From positions 1 through 32,661 of the forward strand of contig NZ_JARZAI010000048.1 in NCBI RefSeq assembly GCF_029893355.1: DNA of 32,661 nucleotides, in the 5' to 3' direction. The notes under the pieces are model-generated. The model saw only the letters and a program-made list of their open reading frames with translations. It had not been told where the DNA came from and made no database searches. Positions within the stretch are counted from its first letter, which is position 1, and each line of letters opens with the position of its first letter. Shown here piece after piece: positions 7,068-13,888 of the stretch. This DNA is from Kitasatospora sp. MAA4. GTDB taxonomy: Bacteria > Actinomycetota > Actinomycetes > Streptomycetales > Streptomycetaceae. The translations under genes were made by a program, and so were the position numbers.

Positions 7068-8084
7068 ATGACAGCCCACAGGAATTTCAAGCGCCAGGTG
7101 CGCGCCCGCGCCGCCAAGACGGGCGAGTCCTACACGTCTGCCCTGCGGCACTTCCGTCCGACTCCCTCAGGAGACGTCATGTCGGAAGCAAGGAACCCCA
7201 GGATCGTGCGACTCGCCGTCGCGCAGACCCCCGCCAGTGAGGACCCCCGAGACGTTGACGCGCTGCGCGAGAGCGGCCGTCAGGTCCGTGCTCTGATGCG
7301 CGAGGCCAGTGCCCGGGGCGCGCGGATCGTGCACTTCCCGGAAGGCGCGATCTGCTTTCCGAACAAGCTCGTGATGTCCGCCGACGGCCCGGACGCGGTC
7401 GGCCCGGCGGACTGGGACCGGTGCCAGTGGCCGGTTCTGCAGGCGGAGTTGGCCGCGATCGCCGCGCTGGCGGGCGAGTTGCGGCTGTGGACGGTGATCG
7501 CCTCGGCGCACCGCCTGACCGAGCCGCACCGCCCGCACAACAGCCTCTACGTCATCTCCGACCGCGGCGAGGTCGTCACGCGCTACGACGAGCGCCTGCT
7601 GTCGAACACGAAGGTCTCCTACCTGTACACGCCGGGCGTATCGCCGGTGACCTTCGACGTCGACGGCGTGCGCTTCGGCTGCCTGCTGGGCGTCGAGATC
7701 CACTACCCGGAGCTGTTCGCCGAGTACGAGAGGCTGGACGTCGACTGCGTCCTGTTCTCCACGACCGGCGTCCGTCCGGGCAACGCCGCCGCCCAGGCCC
7801 GGGGCCACGCCGCGGCCAACAGCTACTGGGTCAGCTTCTCGGTGCCGACGCAGCACAGCGCCACCGCACCCTCCGGGGTCATCGCCCCCAACGGCGACTG
7901 GCTCGGACGGTGCCCCGCGGACGGTTCGCCCTCGCTGGCGGTCGTGGACCTCGACGACGGCTGCGAGGCCGCCGCCGAATCGGTCACCTACGCGCGCGCC
8001 TGGCGCCGTGAGTCGCGCGCGGGCCTCTACGCCGGGCGCCAGGTGAGCGACCCGCGCAGCGAGGACCGCACCGCGGCCTTCTAG
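7068..8084 (+). CDS. Nitrilase-fold (carbon-nitrogen hydrolase-like) protein with altered active site
   Basis: 338-residue protein of the nitrilase superfamily. The fold is clear: RLAVAQTPASEDPRD (strand 1), GARIVHFPEGAI with Glu92 of the usual triad, an HNSLYVISDRGEVVTRYDE strand, and HYPELF after the nucleophile elbow. Two of the three catalytic residues are changed: the Lys of Y-(D/R)-K is Glu175 (RYDERLL), and the Cys of the elbow is Gly208 (GCLLGVEIHYPEL; Cys205 is three residues early). It may be non-hydrolytic, a binding protein, or use other residues. Residues 1-37 carry a separate conserved-looking motif (FKRQVRARAAKTGESYTSAL). A second ATG at 7179 has its own good RBS (AGGAGA), so two protein forms are possible. 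I keep 7068, which also has GGAAGG upstream. Confidence 0.8.
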   Translation: MTAHRNFKRQVRARAAKTGESYTSALRHFRPTPSGDVMSEARNPRIVRLAVAQTPASEDPRDVDALRESGRQVRALMREASARGARIVHFPEGAICFPNKLVMSADGPDAVGPADWDRCQWPVLQAELAAIAALAGELRLWTVIASAHRLTEPHRPHNSLYVISDRGEVVTRYDERLLSNTKVSYLYTPGVSPVTFDVDGVRFGCLLGVEIHYPELFAEYERLDVDCVLFSTTGVRPGNAAAQARGHAAANSYWVSFSVPTQHSATAPSGVIAPNGDWLGRCPADGSPSLAVVDLDDGCEAAAESVTYARAWRRESRAGLYAGRQVSDPRSEDRTAAF

Positions 8085-8095
8085 CGCACACAACG

Positions 8096-8272
8096 CAGGG
8101 GGTTGGGGGGGCGGGGGGGGGGGCCCGGGGGGGGGCCCCCCCCCGGGGGGGGGGGGGGGGGGGGGCGGGGGGGGGGGGGGGGGGGGGGGGGGGGCGGGGG
8201 CCCCCCCCCCCCCCCCCCCCCCCCGGGGGGGGGCCCCCCCCCGCCCCCCCCCCCCCCCCCCCCAACCCCCTG
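8096..8272. terminator. G/C-only block framed by a 10-bp inverted repeat; probable collapsed bidirectional terminator
   Basis: Between two convergent genes, CAGGGGGTTG (8096-8105) is exactly complementary to CAACCCCCTG (8263-8272). Everything from 8105 to 8263 is only G or C, including a 28-base G run (8167-8194) and a 24-base C run (8201-8224), and the two halves are roughly mirror images. The outer arms look like a genuine terminator stem. The interior looks like a sequencing/assembly artefact, with poly-G readings from both strands joined across an unreadable hairpin. No gene is called inside it. Confidence 0.7.
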
Positions 8273-8280
8273 TCGCGGTG

Positions 8281-8655
8281 TCAGGTCTTCCGTCCCCGGC
8301 CGGGCTTCGGCGCGGGGAGGGTCTGAACGAGGTCCTCGGGCGCGGCCTGCTCCCAGGAGTCCACCAGGATGTCGTACAGCTCGGCCAGGTCCTCCAGAGC
8401 GGCGAGCCGTACCCGCACCCAGGCGGAACTCGCCTCGTGCGGCGGCACCCAGAACTTCTCCGGCTCCGCCGCGATCAGCTCCACCCGGTCATACCTGGGG
8501 CACCGCACGGCGAAGGACGTCTGGTCGTCGGGGACCGTGACGAACATCCTCCCGGCCACCCGGAACGTCGGAATGCTCCACGCTTCCTTCTCCACCGTCT
8601 GCGGGAGGGAGAGCGCGATACGACGGACGTCATCGGCATTGATCACGGTCACCAC
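8281..8655 (-). CDS. MmcQ/YjbR family DNA-binding-like protein
   Basis: 124-residue protein of the MmcQ/YjbR family (DUF419-type, CyaY-like fold). These small proteins bind DNA or act as accessory factors; function is mostly undefined. The sequence has the usual order: an N-terminal helix (DDVRRIALSLPQTVEKEAW), a strand pair with FRVAGRMFVTV, a middle TSFAVRCPRYDRVELIAAEP, then WVPPHEASSAWVRVRLAAL and a C-terminal helix ELYDILVDSWEQAAP. The GTG start at 8655 is followed by further GTG codons, so the exact start is uncertain by a few residues. It may be co-transcribed downstream of the alpha/beta hydrolase gene (27 bases apart). Confidence 0.82.
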   Translation of the reverse strand: MVTVINADDVRRIALSLPQTVEKEAWSIPTFRVAGRMFVTVPDDQTSFAVRCPRYDRVELIAAEPEKFWVPPHEASSAWVRVRLAALEDLAELYDILVDSWEQAAPEDLVQTLPAPKPGRGRKT

Positions 8656-8682
8656 ACTAGCGACCGGCGTCTGCGGTCCGGG

Positions 8683-9642
8683 TCACTTGGATTCGACCTG
8701 TCCGAGCGGGTCGGGTCCGGCCGTCAGCGCGTCGCGCGCCGCCTGCCAGGCGGGATCCCCGGGGTAGAGCTCGCTGCGGAGGTAGGCCCAGGTGAGCCGC
8801 TGGACGGCGGCGACTCGCTCGGGGTTCTCGTCCGTGGTCTCGGCGACGTCGTATCCCGAGATCCCGCCGAGCCCGTGCTCGGCGTCGAACAGGGTGAGCA
8901 GGGACTTGGGGCCGGGGGAGAGGACGTACGGATCGGCGTGCCAGTCCGCGCCCCGGACCGTCAGGTGGGCGGAGGTGTCCTTGTCGCCGGCGACCACGAG
9001 GGTGGGCGTCGTCATCGCGGAGAAGTCCGTGGTCAGGAGGAATGCGAGGTTCTCGGCCACGGACTCGGTGAGGGCATCGCCGCCCCGGCCGGGTGCGGCA
9101 AGCAGTACACCCGCCTTGATCCGCGGCTCGGCGAGGTTCACCTGCGTGCCGTCGTCGGGATCGGTGAGCCGCGCGCCCAGCAGCAGGCTCGCGGTGTGCC
9201 CGCCCATCGAGTGCCCGACCACGGCGACCCTGCCGCGGTCCAGGCGCCCGAGGAGCTGCGGGACGGCGGCCTCGATCTCGTCGAACCGGTCGAGGATGCG
9301 TCGCATGTCCTCGGCCCGCGAGCGCCAGTGCAGCGGAGCCCCGGGGGTGTCGGGGGCCAGGCTCAGCGTCGTCGAGCTCAGGTGGGTGGGCTGGATCACG
9401 ACGAAGCCGTGCGCCGCCCAGAAGTCGGCGAGCGGGGCGTAGCCGTTCAGTGAGGAGAGGTTGTTCGAGTAGCCCTGACCGTGCGAGAGGAGGATGACCG
9501 GCAGGTCGTTCCCGGTCACGGGTGCGGAGACCCGCACCTGAAGGTCCACGGCTCGGTCGGGGGAGGGCAGCACCACCGGACTGACCGAGAGGACGGGGGT
9601 GGGTGAGCTGAGGATGTCGGCCGGGTACGTCGAGTCAGTCAT
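8683..9642 (-). CDS. Alpha/beta hydrolase (dienelactone hydrolase/chlorophyllase-like)
   Basis: 319-residue serine hydrolase without signal peptide. The oxyanion region is LPVILLSHGQGYSNNL; the nucleophile elbow is GHSMGG (Ser in VAVVGHSMGGHTASLLLG); the acid is probably Asp in VVAGDKD; and the His is in LFDAEHGLGG. Substrates of this group are esters or lactones; the physiological one is unknown. The ATG at 9642 has AAGGA upstream. The promoter is well defined (TTGACA-N18-TATCGT), with a TetR-type operator within the spacer, so the neighbouring TetR protein should repress it. Induction by a hydrophobic ester or antibiotic-like compound is a reasonable inference. Confidence 0.87.
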   Translation of the reverse strand: MTDSTYPADILSSPTPVLSVSPVVLPSPDRAVDLQVRVSAPVTGNDLPVILLSHGQGYSNNLSSLNGYAPLADFWAAHGFVVIQPTHLSSTTLSLAPDTPGAPLHWRSRAEDMRRILDRFDEIEAAVPQLLGRLDRGRVAVVGHSMGGHTASLLLGARLTDPDDGTQVNLAEPRIKAGVLLAAPGRGGDALTESVAENLAFLLTTDFSAMTTPTLVVAGDKDTSAHLTVRGADWHADPYVLSPGPKSLLTLFDAEHGLGGISGYDVAETTDENPERVAAVQRLTWAYLRSELYPGDPAWQAARDALTAGPDPLGQVESK

Positions 9643-9671
9643 GATGGGCGTTCCTTCGGCTACGATAGAAG

Positions 9672-9686
9672 CGGAGCGTTGTTCCG
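9672..9686. promoter_or_regulatory. TetR operator site, promoter-distal copy
   Basis: 15-bp imperfect palindrome, CGGAGCGTTGTTCCG, with 5 of 7 arm positions paired. It repeats the site at 9696-9710 with a 24-bp offset and is also preceded by ACGATA. It would cover the predicted transcription start of the hydrolase. Confidence 0.65.
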
Positions 9687-9689
9687 ATT

Positions 9690-9719
9690 ACGATACGGAG
9701 CACTGTTCCGCTTTGTCAA
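9690..9719 (-). promoter_or_regulatory. Sigma-70-type promoter of the alpha/beta hydrolase
   Basis: On the minus strand: TTGACA (9719-9714), 18-base spacer, TATCGT (9695-9690). The -35 is a perfect match and the -10 is reasonable for a HrdB promoter. The spacer contains the operator at 9696-9710. Confidence 0.7.
9696..9710. promoter_or_regulatory. TetR operator site in the promoter spacer
   Basis: 15-bp palindrome, CGGAGCACTGTTCCG, with 6 of 7 arm positions paired. It lies between the -35 and -10 of the hydrolase promoter, so bound repressor would exclude RNA polymerase. The arrangement also permits autoregulation of the tetR gene on the other strand. Confidence 0.7.
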
Positions 9720-9745
9720 CGGCCGTCGTCGGTAAGGAGAACGTG

Positions 9746-10342
9746 GTGTCCACTGGCAACCCCTCTGAGGAGGCGCCGGCCCGAACCAAGCGGGCCGACG
9801 CGCTGCGCAACCAGCAGACGCTGCTGGCCGCCGCCGCCGCGGTGTTCGTCACCTCCGGCGTCGACGCGCCGATCCGCGAGATCGCGGCCAGAGCGGGCGT
9901 CGGGATGGGGACGATCTACCGCCACTTCCCGACGCGGGCGGACCTTGTCGTCGCGGTCTACCGCCACCAGGTCGAGGCCTGCGCCGAGGCCGGCCCGAGC
10001 CTGCTGGCCGACGCCGACTCCCCGCTCGCGGCGTTGCGCGAGTGGGTCGACCTCTTCGTCGACTTCCTGGTCACCAAGCACGGACTCGCGAACGCGATGC
10101 AGTCGGACAGCGGCGGCTTCGAGGCGCTCCACAGCTACTTCCTCGACCGCCTGGTGCCCGTCTGCGCCCAGCTGCTCGACGCCGCGGTCGACGCCGGCGA
10201 GATCAGACCCGGCACGCAGGCCTACGAACTGATGCGCGGCATCGGCAACCTCTGCGTCGGACGGGACAGCGACCCGCGCTACGACCCGCGCCGGCTGGTC
10301 GACCTGCTCCTGCGGGGGCTACGGCGGCCGCAGGCGTCCTGA
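9746..10342 (+). CDS. TetR-family transcriptional repressor
   Basis: 198-residue TetR/AcrR-type regulator. The N-terminal domain contains LLAAAAAVFVTSGVDAPI and the helix-turn-helix IREIAARAGVGMGTIYRHFP with the typical YRHF ending. The ligand-binding domain (about residues 60-198) includes WVDLFVDFLVTKHGLANAM and RGIGNLCVGRDSD, like the SbtR-type C-terminal domain. Two GTG codons are adjacent; the one at 9746 has AAGGAG at the better spacing (6 bases), and the protein begins STGNPSEE. It is divergent from the alpha/beta hydrolase, with two operator copies between them. Confidence 0.9.
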   Translation: MSTGNPSEEAPARTKRADALRNQQTLLAAAAAVFVTSGVDAPIREIAARAGVGMGTIYRHFPTRADLVVAVYRHQVEACAEAGPSLLADADSPLAALREWVDLFVDFLVTKHGLANAMQSDSGGFEALHSYFLDRLVPVCAQLLDAAVDAGEIRPGTQAYELMRGIGNLCVGRDSDPRYDPRRLVDLLLRGLRRPQAS

Positions 10343-10352
10343 CGCCTCGCCT

Positions 10353-10408
10353 CGTTCGCAGAGCCCCGTTCGCAAAGCCGCGTTCGCAGGGCCGCGTTCG
10401 CAGAGCCT
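10353..10408 (+). repeat. Four tandem 14-bp repeats between convergent genes
   Basis: Four uninterrupted copies of CGTTCGCAGAGCCG or near variants, starting at 10353, 10367, 10381 and 10395. Differences are limited to two internal bases and the last base. The array fills the gap between the tetR stop and the MFS stop. It is not a CRISPR (no spacers). Confidence 0.9.
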
Positions 10409-10413
10409 TGCTC

Positions 10414-11703
10414 TCAGACCTCGCTCGCCACCAGCGGCTCGGCGTAGGACGGCAGTTCGCGCAGCCGGCGCAGCGGCGAGAGGAAGACGGGCAGGAAGGC
10501 GAGTGACTGTCCGACCGCCGCGGCCAGCAGCGTGCCGCGGACGCCGATCGTCGAGCCGAGCAGGCCGCCGAGCAGCGCCCCGAACGGCATCGTGCCCCAG
10601 ACCAGGAACCGCATCGTCGCGTTCATCCGGCCGAGCAGCCCGGGCGGGCACAGCGCCTGCCGGAAACTGACCTGGTTGATGTTGTAGACCACGATGCCCA
10701 TCCACATCGCGATCTGCGCGACCGCGAACAGCCCCACCGTCCAGTCGCGCTGCACGAACGGGGTGACCAGCGCGCACGGTCCGGCGACCGCGATGGCGAT
10801 CCAGATCGCCGGGCCCTGGCCGACCTTCGCCGCGAACCGGCCGGCCACCAGCGCGCCGATCAGGCCGCCCACCGCCGCGGTCGAGGTGAGCAGGCCGATG
10901 AAGCCTGGCGAGAGCCGCAGTTGGCGGGCGAGCAGCACGTAGAAGACGGCGGAGGCCATCGAGCCGAAGAGGTTGGCCGAGCTGGTGCACAGGGCGATGG
11001 CGCGGAGCATCCGATTGCCGAGCACGAACCGCAGGCCCTCGCGGATCTCCCGGAGCAGGTTGGCGTCGGGGCTGCGCTCGGGGCGCGGCGGCCGGGCCTC
11101 GATCCGCGCCACCCACGCGGCCGACCACAGGAAGCTGAAGGCGTCGGCCAGCAGCGCGTAGGGCGCGGTGAGCGCCTGGATCAGCGCGCCGCCGAGGCTC
11201 GGGCCCGCGATCTGGCTGACCGACTCGCTGGCCTGGAGTTTCGCGTTGCCCTCGACCAGCAGCTCCCGGTCGATCAGCTGGGGCAGGTAGGACTGGTAGG
11301 CCACGTCGAAGAAGACCGTGCTCACCCCGGTGGCGAGTGCCACCACGTACAACTGCTCGATCGTCAGCACGCCGAGCAGCCGAGCCACCGGGGCCCAGGC
11401 CAGCAGGGCGGCGCGCACCAGGTCGTTGACGATCAGCACCCGGCGCAGGCGCATCCGCTCCACCCACGCGCCGGCCGGCAGGCCCACCGCCATGAACGCG
11501 GCGGTCTCGCACGCCCCCAGCACCCCGACCTGCCAGGTGTCGGCGTGCAGCACCAGGATGGCGACCAGCGGAAGCGCCAACTGGCTGACCGTCGCCCCGA
11601 ACTGGCTGACCGTCTCGCCGACCCACAGTCGACGGAAGTCCGCGTGCCGCCACAGTCGCCCGCGGTGGGCCGGCCGGTCGGGCGAGGGCTCGGGAGCAGT
11701 CAT
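10414..11703 (-). CDS. MFS transporter (macrolide-efflux/enterobactin-exporter type)
   Basis: 429-residue polytopic membrane protein of the MFS_3 (DHA3) group, which exports drugs or siderophores by proton antiport. N-terminal LWRHADFRRLWVGETVSQFG and the following GATVSQLALPLVAI are diagnostic; VGLPAGAWVERMRLRRVLI corresponds to the loop 2-3 motif. About twelve hydrophobic helices follow, including VYNINQVSFRQALCPPGLLG with the conserved RQ...P..L.GR region in the C-terminal half. The start is the ATG at 11703, despite a weak RBS; a TTG at 11739 would lie inside the operator. Regulation is probably by the divergent ArsR-type protein through the dyad at 11721-11744. Confidence 0.9.
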   Translation of the reverse strand: MTAPEPSPDRPAHRGRLWRHADFRRLWVGETVSQFGATVSQLALPLVAILVLHADTWQVGVLGACETAAFMAVGLPAGAWVERMRLRRVLIVNDLVRAALLAWAPVARLLGVLTIEQLYVVALATGVSTVFFDVAYQSYLPQLIDRELLVEGNAKLQASESVSQIAGPSLGGALIQALTAPYALLADAFSFLWSAAWVARIEARPPRPERSPDANLLREIREGLRFVLGNRMLRAIALCTSSANLFGSMASAVFYVLLARQLRLSPGFIGLLTSTAAVGGLIGALVAGRFAAKVGQGPAIWIAIAVAGPCALVTPFVQRDWTVGLFAVAQIAMWMGIVVYNINQVSFRQALCPPGLLGRMNATMRFLVWGTMPFGALLGGLLGSTIGVRGTLLAAAVGQSLAFLPVFLSPLRRLRELPSYAEPLVASEV

Positions 11704-11720
11704 GGGAGTTACCGTGGAAT

Positions 11721-11744
11721 AGTGATTGGGTTTTGTCAATCACT
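11721..11744. promoter_or_regulatory. Inverted repeat between MFS exporter and ArsR-type regulator
   Basis: Perfect 8-bp arms AGTGATTG (11721-11728) and CAATCACT (11737-11744) with an 8-base AT-richer spacer. It lies in the 84-base divergent gap and is a strong candidate operator for the winged-helix regulator. A TTGACA on the minus strand (11739-11734) lies in it. Confidence 0.7.
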
Positions 11745-11787
11745 TATCCTCGACGTGGCCTCCCGGCCCTCCCGTAGGCTGACGACC

Positions 11788-12285
11788 ATGACCGAACGCC
11801 GCCCGGCGACCGACGCGGAGGCGAAGGCGCTGGCCTCCGCGCTCCGCCTGCGAATTCTGCGCATCTGCCTCGGCGAGGCGCGCACCAACAAGGAGATCGC
11901 GGCGATCCTCGGCTCCGATCCCGCCAGCGTGCTGCACCACACCAGGACGCTGGTGCGCACCGGTTTTCTGCAGGCCCAGGAAGAGCGACGCGGCGCGCGC
12001 GGCGCACGGGAGATTCCCTATCTGGCGACGCGGAAGTCCTGGCAGCTCGATGCGCCCGCACAGGACCGGTCGCTGCTCGACGCGTTCCTGGAGGAGCTGG
12101 CCCTGGCCCCCGCGGCCGAGGTCGACAGCACCCGGCTCGGGCTGCGCCTGCCGCCGGCGCAGATGGCGGAGTTCCAGACCCGGTTGCACGCCCTGCTCGA
12201 GGAGTTCGCCGCCCGCCCGGACGACCCGACCGCGCCGGCCTGGTCGCTCTTCATGGTGGTGCACCCCGACCCGAACCGGCCCTGA
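11788..12285 (+). CDS. ArsR-type winged-helix regulator
   Basis: 165-residue regulator with an ArsR/HTH_20-like domain: ATDAEAKALASALRLRILRI, then TNKEIAAILGSDPASVLHHT (helix-turn-helix) and LVRTGFLQAQEERRGARG (wing). The remaining 90 residues carry RLGLRLPPAQMAEFQTRLHALLEEF, a helical C-terminal part found in many actinobacterial members, not a Cys-rich metal site. It therefore probably senses an organic ligand. The ATG at 11788 gives the natural N-terminus; the frame is open far upstream only as an antisense shadow of the transporter. It is divergent from the MFS exporter, its likely target. Confidence 0.85.
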   Translation: MTERRPATDAEAKALASALRLRILRICLGEARTNKEIAAILGSDPASVLHHTRTLVRTGFLQAQEERRGARGAREIPYLATRKSWQLDAPAQDRSLLDAFLEELALAPAAEVDSTRLGLRLPPAQMAEFQTRLHALLEEFAARPDDPTAPAWSLFMVVHPDPNRP

Positions 12286-12312
12286 CGCCGGAGCCGGCCG
12301 GTCGGTGCCGAG

Positions 12313-13020
12313 TCACTGGGTGGTGTACTCGAACGAGCGGGGGAGGTCGGGGGAGAGGGCCGGGATGTCGCCCAGGTCGGGGTGGCGGTGGTAGTGGAGG
12401 CTGTTGACGGCGGCCTCCAGGGTGTGCGGCAGGACCAGGGGGCGGCGACTGTGGCACTGTCTGATCAGGTCTTTCTGGACGTCCTGGGGGAGCAGAGCGC
12501 GCAGTCCTCCCTCGGCCTGCCGCCGGAGCTGGGCGGTGGCGTCCCGGGCGTGGGCCCGCCAGTGGTCGGCGGTGCGGTGCTCGGCTCGTTTGCGGTGGGC
12601 GAGGAAGAGGCAGAAGGCGGCGTTGCGGCTGCCGCTGCCGGCGGCGAACTGCCACCAGAAGGTGGCGGCGTCGCGGTAGCCGGCCAGGTGCAGGAGGGAG
12701 CCGAGGATGAGGGCGCCGGCGGGTTCGATGTCCTCGGTGTCGGCGAGTTGGCGCAGGCCGGCGGCGGCCTGAGGGGCGGTGAGGATGAGGGTGACGGCGA
12801 GGTCGAGGTCGTGGGCGGCCTGGTCGGAGGGGGCGGGGAAGCGGTGCGGGATCTCGTCCCGGGGCCCGGCCTGCCTGGCCTGCCTGGCCTGCCTGGCCTG
12901 TACGGCCTGCTGGGCGCGGATCAGGGCGGCGTGGGTGTCGTAGTCGTCGTAGTCGTCGACGAGGATCTCGGCTCCGTCCAGGACGGTGTCGATGGCGGGG
13001 CGGGGCTGGTCGGTACGCAC
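12313..13020 (-). CDS. Conserved hypothetical, TPR/Sel1-like helical protein
   Basis: 235-residue soluble protein of unknown function. It begins with an acidic stretch (ILVDDYDDYDTH), then a QAR-QAR-QAR repeat encoded by 9-bp tandem DNA. The core has helix pairs that resemble Sel1/TPR repeats: LILGSLLHLAGYRDAATFWW, QFAAGSGSRNAAFCLFLAHR, HWRAHARDATAQLRR. The GTG at 13020 has GGAAGAG at the right distance; an earlier GTG at 13026 would overlap the upstream TGA as GTGA. Either way it is tightly coupled to the sigma-region-4 gene, so the two products probably work together, perhaps as regulator and partner. Convergent with the ArsR-type gene after 27 bases. Confidence 0.72.
   Translation of the reverse strand: MRTDQPRPAIDTVLDGAEILVDDYDDYDTHAALIRAQQAVQARQARQARQAGPRDEIPHRFPAPSDQAAHDLDLAVTLILTAPQAAAGLRQLADTEDIEPAGALILGSLLHLAGYRDAATFWWQFAAGSGSRNAAFCLFLAHRKRAEHRTADHWRAHARDATAQLRRQAEGGLRALLPQDVQKDLIRQCHSRRPLVLPHTLEAAVNSLHYHRHPDLGDIPALSPDLPRSFEYTTQ
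12870..12905 (+). repeat. 9-bp tandem repeat inside the hypothetical gene
   Basis: CCTGCCTGG occurs three times in a row (12870, 12879, 12888), then a degenerate CCTGTACGG. On the coding strand it gives repeated Gln-Ala-Arg. A second simple repeat (GTAGTCGTC units, about 12938-12961) encodes the Asp-Asp-Tyr tract. Both can vary in copy number without a frameshift. Confidence 0.85.
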
Positions 13021-13022
13021 GG

Positions 13023-13625
13023 TCACTCTTCCAGGTCGGGTGGCGCGGGCAGGTGCAGTTCTCGGGCGAGGGCGCGTTTGGCGTGCCGGATGTGGGAGCG
13101 GACGGTCGCCTCCTCGATGCCGAGGCGCTCGGCGGTCTCGGTGGCGGTCAGGCCCAGGACGTACCGCAGGACGACGGTGTCGTACTGGCGGTCGGGCAGG
13201 AGCGCGATGGCGGCGTAGAGGCCGAGTTCGCTCTCGATGACGGCGAACTGGTCGCGCAGTTCGCTGACGAGGAGTTTGCCGATGGTGGCGTGGAACGCCG
13301 CGGTGCCGACCAGGGCGGGCTGGCGGCGGTGCTGCTGGAGCCAGGCGTGGACGTGGTCCTTGAGCAGGGTCCAGGCGTGGCCCGGGACGGATTCCTGTTC
13401 GAGGACGTGCTCCCAGCTCTCCAGCAGGTCGGCGCACAGCGCGTCGACGACGCCCTGGGCCGCCCTGCGGCTGCCGACCTGGGTGTGGGCGTAGCGGAGC
13501 CAGAGTTTGTGGTGGTACTCGTGGAAGGCGGCGAACGTCATCATGCTGTGCCGCCAGCGGGGTTGCGGGCGCAGGAGGTGGACGTCCGTGGCGTGGGGCG
13601 CGTCGGTGGTGGGGTGGCGTCCCAT
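13023..13625 (-). CDS. Sigma-70 region-4-like regulator (ECF-like sigma factor)
   Basis: 200-residue protein whose C-terminus is a clear sigma region 4: LPDRQYDTVVLRYVLGLTAT, ETAERLGIEEATVRSHIRHA, KRALARELHL. The N-terminal half (FAAFHEYHHKLWLRYAHTQV, then GVVDALCADLLESWEHVLEQ) aligns loosely with a degenerate region 2: short helices, but no classic DDxxQ motif. It may be an atypical ECF sigma factor or a region-4 DNA-binding regulator. The ATG at 13625 has GGGAGA 4-5 bases upstream; the longer frame to 13730 lacks support. It is almost overlapping with the downstream hypothetical gene and divergent from the DUF574 methyltransferase. Confidence 0.82.
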   Translation of the reverse strand: MGRHPTTDAPHATDVHLLRPQPRWRHSMMTFAAFHEYHHKLWLRYAHTQVGSRRAAQGVVDALCADLLESWEHVLEQESVPGHAWTLLKDHVHAWLQQHRRQPALVGTAAFHATIGKLLVSELRDQFAVIESELGLYAAIALLPDRQYDTVVLRYVLGLTATETAERLGIEEATVRSHIRHAKRALARELHLPAPPDLEE

Positions 13626-13691
13626 CAGGTCTCCCAGACCGTCATGGTTTCCAGATCGATGGTCACGGATGTCCCGGTTGGTGGCACCGCA

Positions 13692-13710
13692 CCGCTCCAC
13701 GGTGGAGCGG
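13692..13710. promoter_or_regulatory. 19-bp palindrome in sigma-like/methyltransferase divergent region
   Basis: CCGCTCCAC (13692-13700) and GTGGAGCGG (13702-13710) are exact reverse complements around one G. The 11-mer GCACCGCTCCA, part of this site, recurs at 13776-13786. CCGGATAAGT occurs at 13752-13761 and 13801-13810. Together they suggest a multi-site regulatory region. The remainder of the 263-base gap shows no gene. Confidence 0.6.
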
Positions 13711-13888
13711 ACGTCGGTGGAGACAGACACGTTCTCTTACTGGTCAGCCAACCGGATAAGTCGGCTCTCCGTGCAGCACCGCTCCAAGATCTTTGACGCT
13801 CCGGATAAGTACGACTACTTTCCGCACATGCTCGCAGGCGGCCATCATGGTGCAGACGGACCGGCAGACGGTAGTGAGGGGGCGCACG

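Noticed and set aside
7984..8540. Poly-Gly/poly-Pro frames across the G/C block
   Set aside because: They exist only because the block is homopolymeric; sequence here is probably not reliable.
10353..10408. CRISPR array
   Set aside because: Repeats are 14 bp and contiguous with no spacers; no cas genes nearby.
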